A DNA stretch of 20,950 bases from Dipylidium caninum (GCA_017562135.1 QEYB01000326.1:1-20950), one strand, 5' to 3'; counted from the first letter of the stretch, positions 1-16,499 are shown. The notes: a model not told the origin generated them from the letters alone. A program made the numbers and translations.

Positions 1-1500
1 AAACCTAAATAGGTAACTCTAAATAATTGAGACGTTCATTCTGGGCTTCTCGGTCACAATAACAGAATGTTGATAATACAATGTGCACTACAGAGTAATG
101 TGACAGGAAGGGAAGAAGAAATTTGATGCCCTCTCACGTAAACCTTCGTTGAAAAAAAAAAATATTTTTTTAACCTTCCATGTTCGTTTTTCACCGATAC
201 TCACCGATACCCGGAATAAAGAAATATATGCTTTGCAGAGACATAAACCAAGATATTTGATTCATAGGAACGACCTCTGCACTATAAGTAATGGAAACTC
301 ACTTTTAATAATTGACTAAATAATATGCTAAGAAGAGTAAGATGTTAATGCGGACCCACTTCATGGACAAGGAAATGAACAACATATACTTACATCTGGA
401 ATACAAAATTACCCTTGATTTTGAACTAAATTTAACAGATCGCTACAAGGATTAAAAAGACAAGAAGAGCATAAAGTATGGATTGAATTAAAACAGTGTT
501 GAAACGTACAGTCATTCCTTTTTAATATACTGGCCTTAAAAGCTTCCAGCCACGAACGCCAAAACTCGTGGAGAGTGTAAGACTAGAAAGATTGAGGGAA
601 AACCGAAAGATTCCCATAGACGAAACAAAATTGCCCGACACACTCCAGGACATCTCTTCCACTGTTAATGGCACCCCCCCCCCAAAGGTGGGGTAACAGT
701 AGTGCTAACAAGCTTTGACAGTTGAAGTGCGAGCAAATCAACAGAGACCTCATTGTTTGCCCAAGTCACAAACACACAGAGATAATCACCTACCCTAAGG
801 ATAATAAAAAAGGGACCCTTGTTATATGAATACCAACAGTCGCCTTCTAGTATTTTAGATCAACTTTTACGCCGTAGCGAGGATCAAACATAATTGTTAG
901 CTTTCCTCATTAGGAGCGATAACAATTGAATTAGCCTTTAATACGAATTATTAAAAATAGCGATCAAAAATAATATTTACAAATGAGGAAATAAACAAAT
1001 GTTCGGAGATCTAAAATCAGTTAATAAATCAAGCGAAATAATTATGCTTCAGAAGTAGGTGGTTGGTCATGGAGACTGATGCTATATGCAATACGCTTCT
1101 CCTGTAAATACCTCAAAGTTAACATGCAAGATCAACCATATTCAAGGAAATTCGGGTGCTTTTGTAGGATAAGTGATATTTCACATGTAAATCAGCATAT
1201 GCGACCGTATATTGTGATGAGCTTCAAGTTTTCTACCTAGACGGATTACTTTAAAAGCTCGTATTTACAGAAAAAACTATCCTGTCGAACGTGGACCAAA
1301 TGTGAATGGTAAGAATGTTATTAAACCAATATAAGGAAGACTAATTCTCAAATTGCACAGAAAATATCGATATGGATCTTGTGGATATCGTTTGACACCG
1401 GCATTTCATAAAAAGAAGAAGCCTTAACTAAAAGAAAACTCACTACATCGACTTTTACGTCTTAAGTTATAAAATGTCAAATTTGGAAATCCTCACACTC
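1..1500. other. AT-rich stretch with no recognised gene; probably KDM5 intron or downstream sequence
   Basis: No frame here gives a recognisable protein. I looked on the minus strand for the PHD finger (paired Cys motifs) and the JmjC domain that should follow the KDM5 exons to the right, and saw neither. They may lie beyond the window or be masked by indels. Small features seen are a perfect tandem copy of a 10-mer (tcaccgatac) at 191-210 and a run of ten C at 674-683. The rest is AT-rich without obvious structure. Confidence 0.5.
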
Positions 1501-1711
1501 AAGAACTGGATGAAAAACATTCGTCCTGATGTCTGTGGATTGTCTAAATTGTAGGGAATTCAGAAGCATTAGATGGTGGTTGAAAATCCCCACTTCTATC
1601 AATAGGTGTAATGGGAGCATAAACACGAATTTCCCCTATATTTGTAAGAGGCGGTAGACCACAGTTTAACTGGGAACGATGGATCACAAAAAAACCCAGA
1701 TAGCCAGGTTT
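1501..1711 (-). CDS. Possible further KDM5 linker exon (unconfirmed)
   Basis: On the minus strand a strong 3' splice site (tttatgtgctttttgcag) ends at 1712. It is followed by an open frame of about 56 codons beginning KPGYLGFFVIHRSQLN and reaching PPSNASEF, then an apparent stop. Shifting by one base at that point continues the frame for about 20 more codons to a possible donor near 1504-1509. The exon is in the right place and orientation to follow the KDM5 linker exon ending at 1942, with an intron of about 230 nt. I do not recognise the amino-acid sequence as a KDM5 domain. The flatworm KDM5 linker between ARID and PHD could be lineage-specific, or this could belong to something else. Confidence 0.35.
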
Positions 1712-1941
1712 CTGCAAAAAGCACATAAAAACATCTATGCCATCTGACATATTATAAAGGAGCCAGTTATTATTGGTGGCCTAAAACGAGGACTAGTAAG
1801 GACATACTAATGAGCAAAAGCAAATTTCAAAACAATTAAGAAAAGATCAAAATAGCTTTTTTTCAAAGAAATGCTTACAATAAAAAGATATTCTAAAACT
1901 GGGGAAACAATACCACACACAAGTAAAAACTAGCATTCAAC

Positions 1942-6986
<5,045 letters not shown>

Positions 6987-7046
6987 ACCTACACCGCATT
7001 TTGCTCGACATGAATTTTATCACTGTTTGGTTTATCATAATCCACC

Positions 7047-7052
7047 AATAAA
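7047..7052 (+). terminator. Poly(A) signal AATAAA, probably of RUVBL2
   Basis: A canonical AATAAA lies 61 nt after the RUVBL2 stop at 6984-6986, on the same strand, within an AT-rich stretch. The position fits a short 3' UTR. No other gene end on this strand is nearby. Confidence 0.55.
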
Positions 7053-10000
7053 CCAATGTACAACATTTATAAAAATGCGTTTGGATTTTTATGAGGACAG
7101 ATTTTGGCACTGGGGAATTCCTTCGTTCCACCGTTAGCTGTTTTGATCATTCGCCGCACCTATTGTCGTACTTCTACTGTGGAATATGTAGGCTTTTGGT
7201 TTTTTCGTCAAGTTAATAGAGAATCAACGTGTCTGAAGGCGAGACGGATTGTGAATTTGGTGCAATTCAGCCCTGCCTACTTATCTTTTGACAATCTGTC
7301 GATAGATGAATGAAAATAGACGCCCCATTAGACATGGTTCTTGTCTGTCAGGTGTGGCGCGGTCTTTATCCTGACCGCATACAAATTTATTTCAAAAACT
7401 GATGGGCATATGCTTCTTATCGGGGTATTTGGTAAGCGTTATGATTCTATGGCCGGTATTCATCACAATTCAATATGAGGCAACCACGGAAATATTTTTT
7501 TTGTCTTCTAAATTCATTTCTCGAATTTAACCGCTGATCCCCTGAAGGCTGGAATTCTGGATGACAATGCGCATGTTGTCTTAACTCATTATTTGTGGGG
7601 GTGATTAATAGGGATTCCCCATTAGCATATAAATCTCCTACGTAGTAAAGTTAGATTATTTGCCTAACAATAATCGTCAAGTATGGTCCGCCATATTGTC
7701 TCAGGAAGAAAGCGCACAGTTGCTTTGCCCAACTTGACAAACAGGAGATGTGGCGGTAGAATGATGGAGAGGATTTACCAACACATTCAGCGAATTTCCT
7801 CCACTGTTAGTTAGTTAGTTAAAGAAAGGGTACGCTAGGGGGCATCCGGTTTTCTATTCCTTTATTTTGGTGGGTCAGTCACTTTGTGCTACACTTGGGC
7901 GCAATCAGACAGGCTATGGAAACCCTGAACACCCCCTATCAGGCGTATAATTGAGTTCTTGCAACGATTAATTCTTCTGCGGATCAAGTAAAGTCCTCCA
8001 CTTATATCAGCAAAAAGATGCGGTTTGAAAGCCGTCGGACTTTTCCACTTTCCGCCGCTAACCTTTTGGCAAAAAAAGGGCCGGAGACAGTGATGAACAG
8101 CCATGGCACCCCTGGACATACGTCGCTCTGATTCGTGTCAAGTTGTTCCTCACATACGACACAACTCATTCCACATGAACCCTTTCTGGCAATCATCGTA
8201 GCTACCCCATGCTATTAGTCCAGTGAGACTTGATTGCTCGCGTGCAGCAGGGAGCAGTCGGGTATGCGGCCAGTGGTGAACCACGGCGCGTGGCCCTCAA
8301 CAGATGCACGGTGCGACAATGGTTCAAGGGAAGCGGTCCCTTTCTGGCCGTCAACTTCCCCTATTTACACAGTTCCCATTCTTGTTGCGTGCTATGGCCG
8401 GGTAATATGCCAGGCACTACACGCAGAGCGTAGACGCCCTCCACAAAAAGTGATTTACCCACCTTGTTAGAGTGAGTGGTTGCTGCTATAGAGTACTTGA
8501 ACAGCGGTTTACAGTTCACGAAAGCCTAGGAAAGAGCGAAAAAACGGACACTCTGAAGGCGGAAATAAGACCCAGCTAAATAAAAAATAAGACTGAATTA
8601 GCAAACACCTAAGAGGCTTATTTCCTCCATGTTACCTCTTAGCGAGGCCGGCCCGATGAGTCGGTCCCCCACACGACGCCACTGGTCGCTTACGATGAGT
8701 CGCAGGTGAAATACCTGCTAATGCGGAGAAAGGCTTCGCAATTTGTCAGTTCTTCCGCCAATTGTAGCCGTTTTAGATGGCTCTAGTTTCCCCTCTTGTA
8801 ACTAAGTTATTTCTTCGAAGTGGTCCACCCTAAGTACTGAAAATGACTATGGGGGGAGATTCATTTCGGAGAAAATAGCCGCCCGCGGATCGACATGGGC
8901 CTCAACCCACGAGGCTGAACCAACGAATCGGGACTTCCGGGTCAGGCACCCACCGGCGACCCGGCGTAAAAGTTCAGTTTCCTCGCGGCTTAAGAGAGTC
9001 TTTTCACAGCTGGAGGGAAGGACCAGCCTCCTTTCATCCGCGCCAGCTCAACTGTGAGGCCAGGCCACTCTGCACCGTCTCGCGAACACTATTTCTTGCC
9101 TCGGAAGTTCCTTCATCTGCATCTTACCAACTGTCGACAGTATTATGGAAAGGGCAGACTGCAGCGAGGCGACGCCCCGGCTATGGAGAAGCCTACCAAC
9201 TCGTAATCCCTACTTCACTGTCCAAATGGAGCGTGGTTTAAGAAGACGACAATACTTTGGTCTTCTAGGCGAGGATGAGAACCTCTGTCAGCTATATCAA
9301 AATAGACCACAGAGGGATCAGATCGGCTTTGAGTGGGATATTTCGCCCCGAGTAAACTAAAAGGCTTATCACCGCTCGGACCGGGAAGTATAGCAATATT
9401 GCATCAAAAAACTTTGGTGGGATGATTTTTATATCTAAACTGCAGAAAAACAACTAGTACGAGGTTTCCCTTCTGAGAAGAGAAATACAACAGCGAAGAC
9501 AGGGTCCACTCGCTCCGCTCATGGGGCCGGCATCGTCTTCAAACGCTCAAAAGCCGCTTTTTTCGAGTGACTCTCTGAAGGGAAATAAAATAAGTAAAAT
9601 ATGGAAGAACAGAGTACGTCGACGGCGATGGAGAGCAGAGAGGAGGGCAAACATCTGAAGTGGACTCATTAGCGGGGGTAAAGACGTTTTACCAACTGTC
9701 TGTCTCCTTAAAAGTAAGACAGAAGCCTTATTTAAAACATGTCAGTAACACAAGCAGATTTGTTTGTCTCGGCTAACGTCAAGTGAGAATAGACGTTGTC
9801 ACAGGAACGAAGTAGGAGTGGCTCAGCGAATGAGAACGAAAGGTGCACATCGACCATCACCCTGTTGAGTGCAATGCTTTTACAATTTGACTTCTGAGTA
9901 CATAAATGTGGTGGAAAGTTAAGAGTCAAATAGCCACGAGCCCCTCGGCATCCCGCCCAACGTCCAAGAAAGACCACTTGGTGAGATGTTGACTGCAAAG

Positions 10001-10689
10001 TGGAGGATGCTTACAGCAAAGCTTCAGGGGCGAGAACAGATGACATCCGTACGCGACACACGAGCCAGACCCATCGGTTTGGCAATTGCGCACGTTCTGG
10101 CACGAAGACCTGCTTTCTGACAAGACTCTCCTCGGTTCGCAACTATCCGACTTGGATTAGCCTAACCGTTGCTGAGAGTATCCAGCACGTGAACAACAGT
10201 TAGACGTCGTGCCGTGTGTCAGTCATGAGGCGATAGTGACGATGGCTGACACTCGACCTGAGGACCATCAGCACAATTTACTGCAGTTTCTGGGTGGATA
10301 ATCCCAAACGAATAGCGCGCGAGCACACACTGGACGGCACAGTAGCAAGCCTCGAGGAGGGATGCATTCCCGCTGACGAGGGGCCCCACAAGGCAGTCAC
10401 CGCAGGCAGCCCAAGCTGTGTGGGAACATGGCAGGCCGCAGTTGGGATGGCGCGAGACGCCTCAACCGTGATGACAGCGATGAACAGCCAAATGCACTGG
10501 CCCGATATTCGGCCAGAGACAGGTGAGCGGTTGCCATAGTTGGTCATTAGCCGTCGAATAGGCTGTGATTAAGCGAAACAAGACAGCATCGCCCACCACA
10601 CTGGTCGGGTGAGTTGCGGTTAAGGGGACGCGAAGGGGTTTGGGCAGACGAGTAGCCGGGGCGTTGAGGAGGTGAGTGGAACCACCGAC
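7053..10689. other. 3.6 kb with no recognised gene; composition becomes GC-richer after about 8 kb
   Basis: From 7180 to 7640 the plus strand holds short coding-like pieces, for example VSEGETDCEFGAIQPC near 7228-7275 and VWRGLYPDRIQIYFK near 7352-7395, separated by stops. They match nothing I know. A TTAG tandem repeat sits at 7807-7820. From about 8000 the GC content rises and longer open frames appear on both strands (for instance 7889-8196, 8230-8470, 9145-9360, 9926-10203, 10278-10547). They overlap one another and show no family motif, so I do not call them genes. A perfect hairpin (6-bp stem GCAGGT, 5-nt loop) lies at 8702-8718. The C-terminal exon of the CoA-transferase to the right should fall in this region but was not identified. 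Confidence 0.45.
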
Positions 10690-10949
10690 CTGAATTTTGG
10701 GTGGGCAATCCGGATGAGGGCATGAGCGCGTTGGCGAAGAGTCTTGCCGAAGAGGTAGGCGATGCCGTACTCCGTCACAACGTAGTGAACATGAGCCCGA
10801 GTAGCCACCACCGTGCTGCCACGAGTCAGGGTGGGGACAATGGCGGAGGCGCCGGTTGAGGTCAGCGAGGGACATGGTGATGATGGGACGACCCTTGCCG
10901 TCGGAGGAGAGACTGGCGCCTCGGGTGAAGTCCAGTTGGCCACCCACGC
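10690..10949 (-). CDS. Acetyl-CoA hydrolase/4-hydroxybutyrate CoA-transferase family, C-terminal domain exon
   Basis: Enzymes of this family move CoA between acyl groups. In helminth mitochondria the family provides acetate:succinate CoA-transferase, which releases acetate while making succinyl-CoA (from memory, described in Fasciola hepatica). Read on the minus strand, the exon encodes GVGGQLDFTRGASLSSDGKG, then TGASAIVPTLTRGSTVVATR, then AHVHYVVTEYGIAYLFGK and TLRQRAHALIRIAHPKFR. These are the family's highly conserved C-terminal blocks: the GGQxDF loop, the (T)RAHVHYVVTEYG strand and RQRAxALIxIAHP. One extra base near 10870 separates two frames; removing it gives a length consistent with the splice phases. 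The exon starts after an AAG acceptor at 10950 (perhaps TAG with an extra A) and ends at CAG|GTCGGT. The final exon, expected to begin E(E/D)L, was not found to the left. Confidence 0.88.
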
Positions 10950-11366
10950 CTTAGTCCACGAATGAAAGGGCAGAGAAGAGAGAATGCACTCGGAGGGTGG
11001 GGACGAAACTGGGCACCCGTCCTCAACGCCGTAGAACTAACTACCGCACATACCGGCCACGTTCGCTCGCACCTCCGCGCCGAGACTATGTCAGTTCATT
11101 GTAAACAGTGAATGATAGCCGTGGCGCAAAACGACTAGTTCGTAGGCGTCAGCACTTGCGACTTTATTACGTTTGAAATGATAAACCGGGCGCTATTTTT
11201 TGGTCTGTGTTCAGCGGCGACTGAGTGAAACACATCGTGACGCGCGCTTGATGTTCTTATTTTTTAAGTTATAAAGGTATTCTTCTCACTCATTTATTAA
11301 AACTTGTCGTTTTGTATACTATTTCTGTTTTGATTTCCTCCGAGACCAGATGGGAACTAAACCTAA
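10950..11366. other. Part of the CoA-transferase intron, left of the mariner element
   Basis: This piece holds the 3' end of the large intron: a minus-strand pyrimidine-rich tract (ttctctcttctctgccctttc) ends near the acceptor at 10950. No gene is seen. The terminal inverted repeat of the neighbouring mariner was looked for and not recognised. Confidence 0.5.
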
Positions 11367-11589
11367 TTGACATCTACTTTTCTTGTACGATTTCAAATGG
11401 AATCATCACGCCAGCTCAACAAGCTTCGCGACTCATTAATGAGGTATTCGAAAAATGCGCCCATTAGTGAACAAAAGTGGTCGATGTTGCTCTTGGCCAT
11501 TTGGGTGTCATCAACGAGCCTCGAGGAAGACCACCGGCCCATGTTGACGGCGAGGAGGCATTAAGGACGACGACTGCGGAATCCGATCT

Positions 11590-11623
<34 letters not shown>

Positions 11624-12180
11624 CCACGACTAATTGTGAAGTTGGCTCTAAAGCAAAGAGAGAGTGGCCATCCACACGGCAGAGCTGTGTTAAAACGTCT
11701 TCGTACAATGGGGAAAAAAGTGGAGGGGTGGGCTCATGCGCCCTGGCCCCACGAGCTGTGCCCAAGGAGCGACCTCCCCATTATTCCAATTTTTCCATAC
11801 AGCCGGGCCGAAAAGATAACAGCGGCGAAGTGGTGCATGAGAAGAAAGTTACGGAGAAACAAGGAGGACAACCAGCATTGCTTAATCGTCAGGGCGTAGC
11901 ATTGCTGCATGATGACAACGCACGCAGCTACGTGGAGCTTCCACTGCCGCTGACAACTCCTCTATTCAGTATAAAGTTCCACTGCATCCCCCACGCACTC
12001 ATCCGACCTTTCTCCCGCCGACTACTACGTTTTCGTAACTACAAATTGTTTTTAGGAGAAAGAAGTGCAGCAGTCAAAATGCTATTTACAAAAGCCTTTG
12101 AGTTATTTATTAACTCTAAAACATATATGACTTGCCTTGGTAGAAAGTCCGTAGACGCAAATATAAATTATTCCCAATAA
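11367..12180 (+). mobile_element. Inactive mariner (Tc1/mariner) transposase remnant
   Basis: Mariner transposases cut and paste DNA using a DDD catalytic triad. The fragments follow the expected order. The N-terminal helix-turn-helix part includes a YDFK-like start and GIITPAQQASRLINEVFEKC (11402-11462). The linker NEPRGRPPAHVDGEEALR (11509-11562) is followed by a second HTH part, SGHPHGRAVLKRLRTMGKK (11663-11719), and a PHEL motif near 11747-11758. Next comes LLNRQGVALLHDDNARSYV (11878-11934), the block with the second catalytic Asp, and a C-terminal KSVDANINYS before TAA at 12178-12180. About 100 residues with the first catalytic Asp are missing between PHEL and LLNRQ, and the YSPDLxPxD block with the third Asp is not recognisable. 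A double stop (TAG TGA) and frame changes confirm it is dead. Terminal inverted repeats were not found. It lies inside the CoA-transferase intron in the opposite orientation. Confidence 0.85.
11591..11622. repeat. (CA)16 microsatellite inside the mariner coding remnant
   Basis: Thirty-two bases of perfect CA repeat lie between the mariner linker and the second helix-turn-helix part. In the transposase frame it reads as alternating His-Thr. It has no counterpart in active mariner transposases, so it probably expanded after the copy died. Confidence 0.97.
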
Positions 12181-12315
12181 ATTAAATAAAATAATGTGAA
12201 AAAATTGCCCTATTTGTTTTCAGTTTACATTCAACACCCGTCTTATGGTTTCCAACCCAATATGTCAAGTAGTCAGGCCAAAGTGATGTCATGATCTTGT
12301 CAGAAGGCTCTGTCT

Positions 12316-12356
12316 GATGAGGCTCCACTACCCACCGGCCCAATCTCAGCCTCATC
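12316..12356. repeat. Inverted repeat, 9-bp perfect arms
   Basis: GATGAGGCT at 12316-12324 is the exact reverse complement of AGCCTCATC at 12348-12356, with a 23-nt spacer. It lies about 135 bp downstream of the mariner stop. It could form a hairpin in RNA. No function is evident. Confidence 0.6.
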
Positions 12357-12986
12357 GCCTTGCACACCAGCCCAAACGCCAAACCGGAGGCAGGCCGACC
12401 CACCCAGCTGCCAGAGGAGCCACGATGTGCTAAAATAGGGCGGGTGAGGAGGGAGGACCAACATCTCTGCCGGGGTTGAGCCTCACGGACTGAGTGAGAT
12501 TGGAGAGAAAAACAAATAAGTTGTGCGAAGGCTGAGTGAACGGGTGAAGACATAAAAGTGGATTTTATGGTATAGGAGTTTTCGTGGCTTGGAATGTCTT
12601 ATATTTGGCATAGAACATATTTATAGCGTGGAGACGCGGTAGACGTGTGTGACCGTCGCGTATACGTGGCACCGGTGAAGAGAAAAGGCACAGAAATAAA
12701 CAGATCACATAAAACCTGCATTCTTCTCGAAAAACTTCAAGGCAATGCTGCCCCCACATCCCATCCGCCGACGCATCATTCCTTGCGGAAAGCAGCGGCA
12801 GATGAGACTCGACTTCCCCTTCTTCTTCGTCTTGCTTCGAAAGAAGAAAGTTTGAGCAACTTAAAGCAAGAGTTCGCCAGTGGAACCGGATAGAGCGACG
12901 CTGAAGCAATCTCTCCATTCGCGAGAGCTAAAATTCCATCTGGCATTTGGAACAACATTTTGGACTAAGAATTCTGCCACTCTGGC

Positions 12987-12998
12987 GGGGGGGGGGGG
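12987..12998 (+). repeat. G-run of 12
   Basis: Twelve consecutive G. It is a C-run on the sense strand of the host CoA-transferase gene. Its true length is uncertain given the homopolymer errors seen in the genes here. Confidence 0.9.
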
Positions 12999-14568
12999 TA
13001 GCAAAGAAGCGACTGGGCCAACTCATTCACTACATCCACAGAGACTGACGCGGATGAAACCGAAAAATCTGTGAGAGAAAAGGAGATAATGGAGCGAAAG
13101 GTGAGTCCCGCATCGCCTGCGGCTATTTACCTTCAGTCTAGCCTTCCTTTCATCCCTCTCGCAAGTGAACTTCCACATTGAGATTTGAGAATGGGCATCA
13201 CGCCACAGTAATCCAACATAAATGGAGTCAAACTCGGCTACGTGAAGACGACAAGGTCCCCTTTTTTTCATTAATTTAAACTATATCATTTTGTGAGAGA
13301 TGAAAAAAGAAGCCGATGAACAGAGAGGTGAGTTCGGTAAAGGCGCCAGACTGGAGGATGGCAAGATCAAGTGCAAACAAGCCAAGCCTACTACCCTCAC
13401 AACATGTGCGCCGACTAATCGAGCGCAGACTTCAAGTCGTGCGCCAATTAATTCACCTCGCCAAATGATGCGGCGGCCTCACGCCGTGGTGAGGGTGGGA
13501 AGGAGACTCCTCGGTCCTCCCTTCAGGGCGACGGTGTCGTGCAAACAAACTAACCGCTGCCACCGTGTTCACATGGCAGGAGAGGAGAAGACCGACGTAG
13601 TCACACGCGATGTGCGCAGTGGCCCTAATCAGCCCGTGGCAGTGCAGACGGTTTTCGCGACTCACTCCCTTATCTGGCGCTTCTTCAACTCCTATTCGCG
13701 TCACAGTGTGATACGGAGCGCCCTGGCACAGAGTTTTTGAGGCTCCCACAGGCGCCTCGGCAAGATTGTCACTTCGGTCAGGCCATGAAGGCAGCAGAAA
13801 GGTGGGAAGGTGAGGCAAAATTTTTGACAAACTCCGATGAATAAAAGGAAGGAAGATAGCGGACGACTTGAAATAACTTTTTGTTACATTCCACGCTAAG
13901 TGCACTTAAACTGGTCGGAGGTGGGGAGACGGGGATGGTAGAAACTTTTTACGGCGGTTGGGTTTAAGTAAGCTCGATCAACCCAGGCAAAGGACGAGGG
14001 GGACGGTGGAGTTGGGGCCATGGTGGCTGCCAAGGAGGTGCAGACCGGAGTGCCTCAACAACAAGAACAGCGACGCGTGTAACCGGATCGCGTAGAAAAC
14101 GAGTCAGCTGGGTTCGGAAACGAGGAACAAGTCAGTGAGGTGATTGAGAGAAATATTGCAGAACCGCTAGGAATCTCATCAAGTCTCGCCTTCAAGCCAT
14201 GTTTGGGGATGGGAGGAGTGAATCAGGCAAATCTTGCCATAAATCTCTCTCTCTCTCTGATGATAAATGACGTCTAGACGCGCAAAGGGGCAACATCCTC
14301 ACGGTCAGATAAAATCACAAACTATTTGTTTTTTTTCACAAAAAATGTCAACAAAATTGAATAGCGTACAAAGTAGGTCTAGAATATAAAAGACGAGGAG
14401 AGGACCATTTTTTTTAGTCTAAAAAAATACTGCGGGCGAAAAAGGGGCAAGGAGAAAGTGACGTCGGAAAAGCGTCAATGGAAGAAAATAGTTTGTCACC
14501 AAATGACCCTCAATGCAAACAGCTCTCCGCAATTCTCACTATTTTCGGGACTATTTGCATTTCCGTAA

Positions 14569-14582
14569 GGGGGGGGGGGGGG
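14569..14582 (+). repeat. G-run of 14
   Basis: Fourteen consecutive G, the longest mononucleotide G tract in the window, in the same orientation as the other G-runs. Confidence 0.9.
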
Positions 14583-15224
14583 ACGCTGAAGAAGCTACTT
14601 ATGCGGGAAGCAGGGTTCTATCGACACTCAGAAGAAGCGAGAAAGTGAAGGGATCTAAAACCTAATCAGTAGACACTCTAATCATACTTACAATTTCGCC
14701 AGTTGGAGGAGTTTTTTTTCTTTCCTATATGTCTTCGCAGCTAAGGGCCAGTGGGACTGACTGGTTGTAATCTCATAAACTAAGCCTTAAGGGGTGGACA
14801 CCCACCGGTTGTAGAGCAGGCCGCCAGGACTATCACCGACACTTTGACCCGTGAGATCCATTTCCAGACAGGTGTTGACCGACGAGACCTTGGGATTTCT
14901 GCAATTCTTCAGTAGAATTAGTCCACGCAAATGTCATAAAGGGCCTAATAAGGAAAAGAAGAGGTGTTATGAGAGCTGTGGGCGAAAGGGGGAAGCGAAA
15001 GGGGCCGGGTTTGCGAGAGCAAAGGCGAAAGTTTTCCCCAAAAGGCATAGACAACCAATTGTCCGTCGACAAAAAAGGCTCTACTCAACACCCTCGCATA
15101 TTATAACAGTTAAGTGATGGCAGAGAAAAACTCGTCGCCTCTGACAAAGCGTGCATTCGGCTCCCTGACGCAGGCATCACTCCACACGAGAAACGAACCT
15201 GCTTCAACACGGGCCAGTTGTCGC

Positions 15225-15239
15225 CCCTAACCCTAACCC
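15225..15239. repeat. Short interstitial telomere-like motif (CCCTAA, about 2.5 units)
   Basis: Two complete CCCTAA units and a partial third. TTAGGG is the usual animal telomere repeat, but this few copies may be chance and does not indicate a chromosome end. Confidence 0.6.
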
Positions 15240-15845
15240 AACTGTTATCATCCAGTTCATATTATTAATTATCAGAAAGGTTATTATGCAAAAAGCCACC
15301 AACGGACACAATTCTTCCCCCTTGTCAAGAACACGAAATGCCTCCATTATTAAGGCCTACCCTTAAGTGTTGACACAGTGGAACCAGTGGTTTGGTTCCT
15401 TTCTGACTCCCACAAACCATCCACGTTTGTAATTTGGAATGGAAAGTCTGAGGCAGCATGATTTACTTTGAAGGCACTCAACGTTCCATCACTTATCCTA
15501 AATACCGGTCGTGAATAGGGTTGGTGTTTGGTGTGAGGCTAGAGGGGAGAAGAGAGGAGGAGGGAAGGGGCAACTCCTCGATCTGCATTTGAGCGCGTAA
15601 GACGAAAATGAGGGCGTGGGGAGACTCGATGAGAAGGATGCGCAACCAGACCAGTGATCCACCACCAGCCCCGTCCCCAGTCCCTGGGTTGGAGGGGGCA
15701 ACCCGCTCAACCACATCGTCTATCTGTCACCTAGGTACACTGACAACTGCGTGTGCTCGGTACGTGACATGACAGCTGGCACAGGCCGAGCGTGAGGACG
15801 AAAGACCCCAGCGATTACAAGTAACACAGGATCGGGAAGGGGAGA

Positions 15846-15855
15846 GGGGGGGGGG
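15846..15855 (+). repeat. G-run of 10
   Basis: Ten consecutive G within a purine-rich stretch (about 15836-15862). Confidence 0.9.
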
Positions 15856-16499
15856 AGGAGCAAGATCCTTTCCAAAGCGAGAGCTTAGTTTTATTCTGCC
15901 CAATATAGTTTACGCTATGTAAGATTAAAGTGCTTTCGTAGGGAATAAACTAGAAGTGGAACAAGCTTTTCTAATTTGAAAGAATACGAAAGAACAAATC
16001 AACCTATGCATATCTGACGAGGATAGTCGAACTCTGGAAAATTTTATGTGAAAACAAGAGAGAGCTTCCAGCCGTAAAAGTGACCACTCCACTCGAAGTA
16101 AGCTCCCAGAGTCAGAGTCGGGTAGTCGCCGAGCTAAGTGTGAACCCACATATACGTAATGCACATGCCCGAAATGCCGGGAATTCCTCCAATGGGCAAA
16201 AGTTGTTTCCAAAGGGAGTTTATCCGAAGGCTAAACGACATTGATCTTTACCATTTACACCCGCACTTGAGACCTTAAGGGAGCAATTCTATTTATCTTA
16301 AAACGCTTATTTTTATGACTACTGCATACTGCAGTTTGCAGAGAATCAAGAAAACGTTACTCCGATCAGAGTCCATCATAAAGCAGTCTCTCAACTTCTT
16401 CTGGCCAACAAGTTTACGGGAAAAATCTTCAACACAGTACTATTGTAGTTCGAACACATTTTAAGAAAACAAAGTTGAGAGATTAAGTATTAATTCAAC

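Larger units (their letters stand above)
12181..16499. other. Large GC-richer intronic region with simple repeats, no gene recognised
   Basis: This should be intron of the minus-strand CoA-transferase gene. Several long frames exist (minus 12182-12553 and 13453-13905, plus 13300-13740, minus 15493-15716), but they overlap in opposite strands and carry no domain I know. I suspect they are GC-driven chance or parts of undescribed dispersed repeats. Simple sequence includes an AATAAA just after the mariner stop (12185-12190), a CT run (14244-14258), G-runs listed separately, and two and a half CCCTAA units at 15225-15239. The motif ACCCACCGG occurs near 8948, 12331 and 14800 and might mark fragments of a shared repeat. 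Confidence 0.45.

Noticed and set aside
1080..1130. Minus-strand AYSISLHDQPP, reminiscent of the KDM5 JmjC YSINYLHWGEP segment
   Set aside because: The iron-binding HxE/D context and flanking conserved residues are absent; the similarity is too short.
8655..8730. Two GATGAGTCG motifs near a hairpin with GAAAT, suggesting a hammerhead ribozyme
   Set aside because: The core needs CUGAUGA, a stem, then GAAA and a third stem in fixed order. Here the first motif lacks the U, GAAAT is the loop of a simple hairpin, and no stem III is present.
10278..10547. Opposing open frames of 80-90 codons left of the CoA-transferase exon
   Set aside because: No family motif; high GC favours chance frames, and they do not read like the expected C-terminal end of the enzyme.
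10999..11010. GGACGAAAC, resembling the second half of a hammerhead core
   Set aside because: No CTGATGA lies upstream at a workable distance on the same strand.
11818..11850. KWCM in one frame of the mariner, resembling the GDEKW block with the first catalytic Asp
   Set aside because: The same bases encode the better-supported frame leading into LLNRQGVALLHDDNAR, so the KWCM reading is probably coincidence.
12182..12553. 123-codon minus-strand frame next to the mariner
   Set aside because: No start context, domain or conserved motif seen; it overlaps the inverted repeat and lies in a GC-rich intron. It may be repeat-derived.
13453..13905. 150-codon minus-strand frame overlapping a 146-codon plus-strand frame
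   Set aside because: Two long opposing frames in GC-rich sequence, neither with recognisable domains; most likely chance.
15225..15239. CCCTAA repeats as evidence of a telomere
   Set aside because: Only two and a half units, inside a gene-bearing region.
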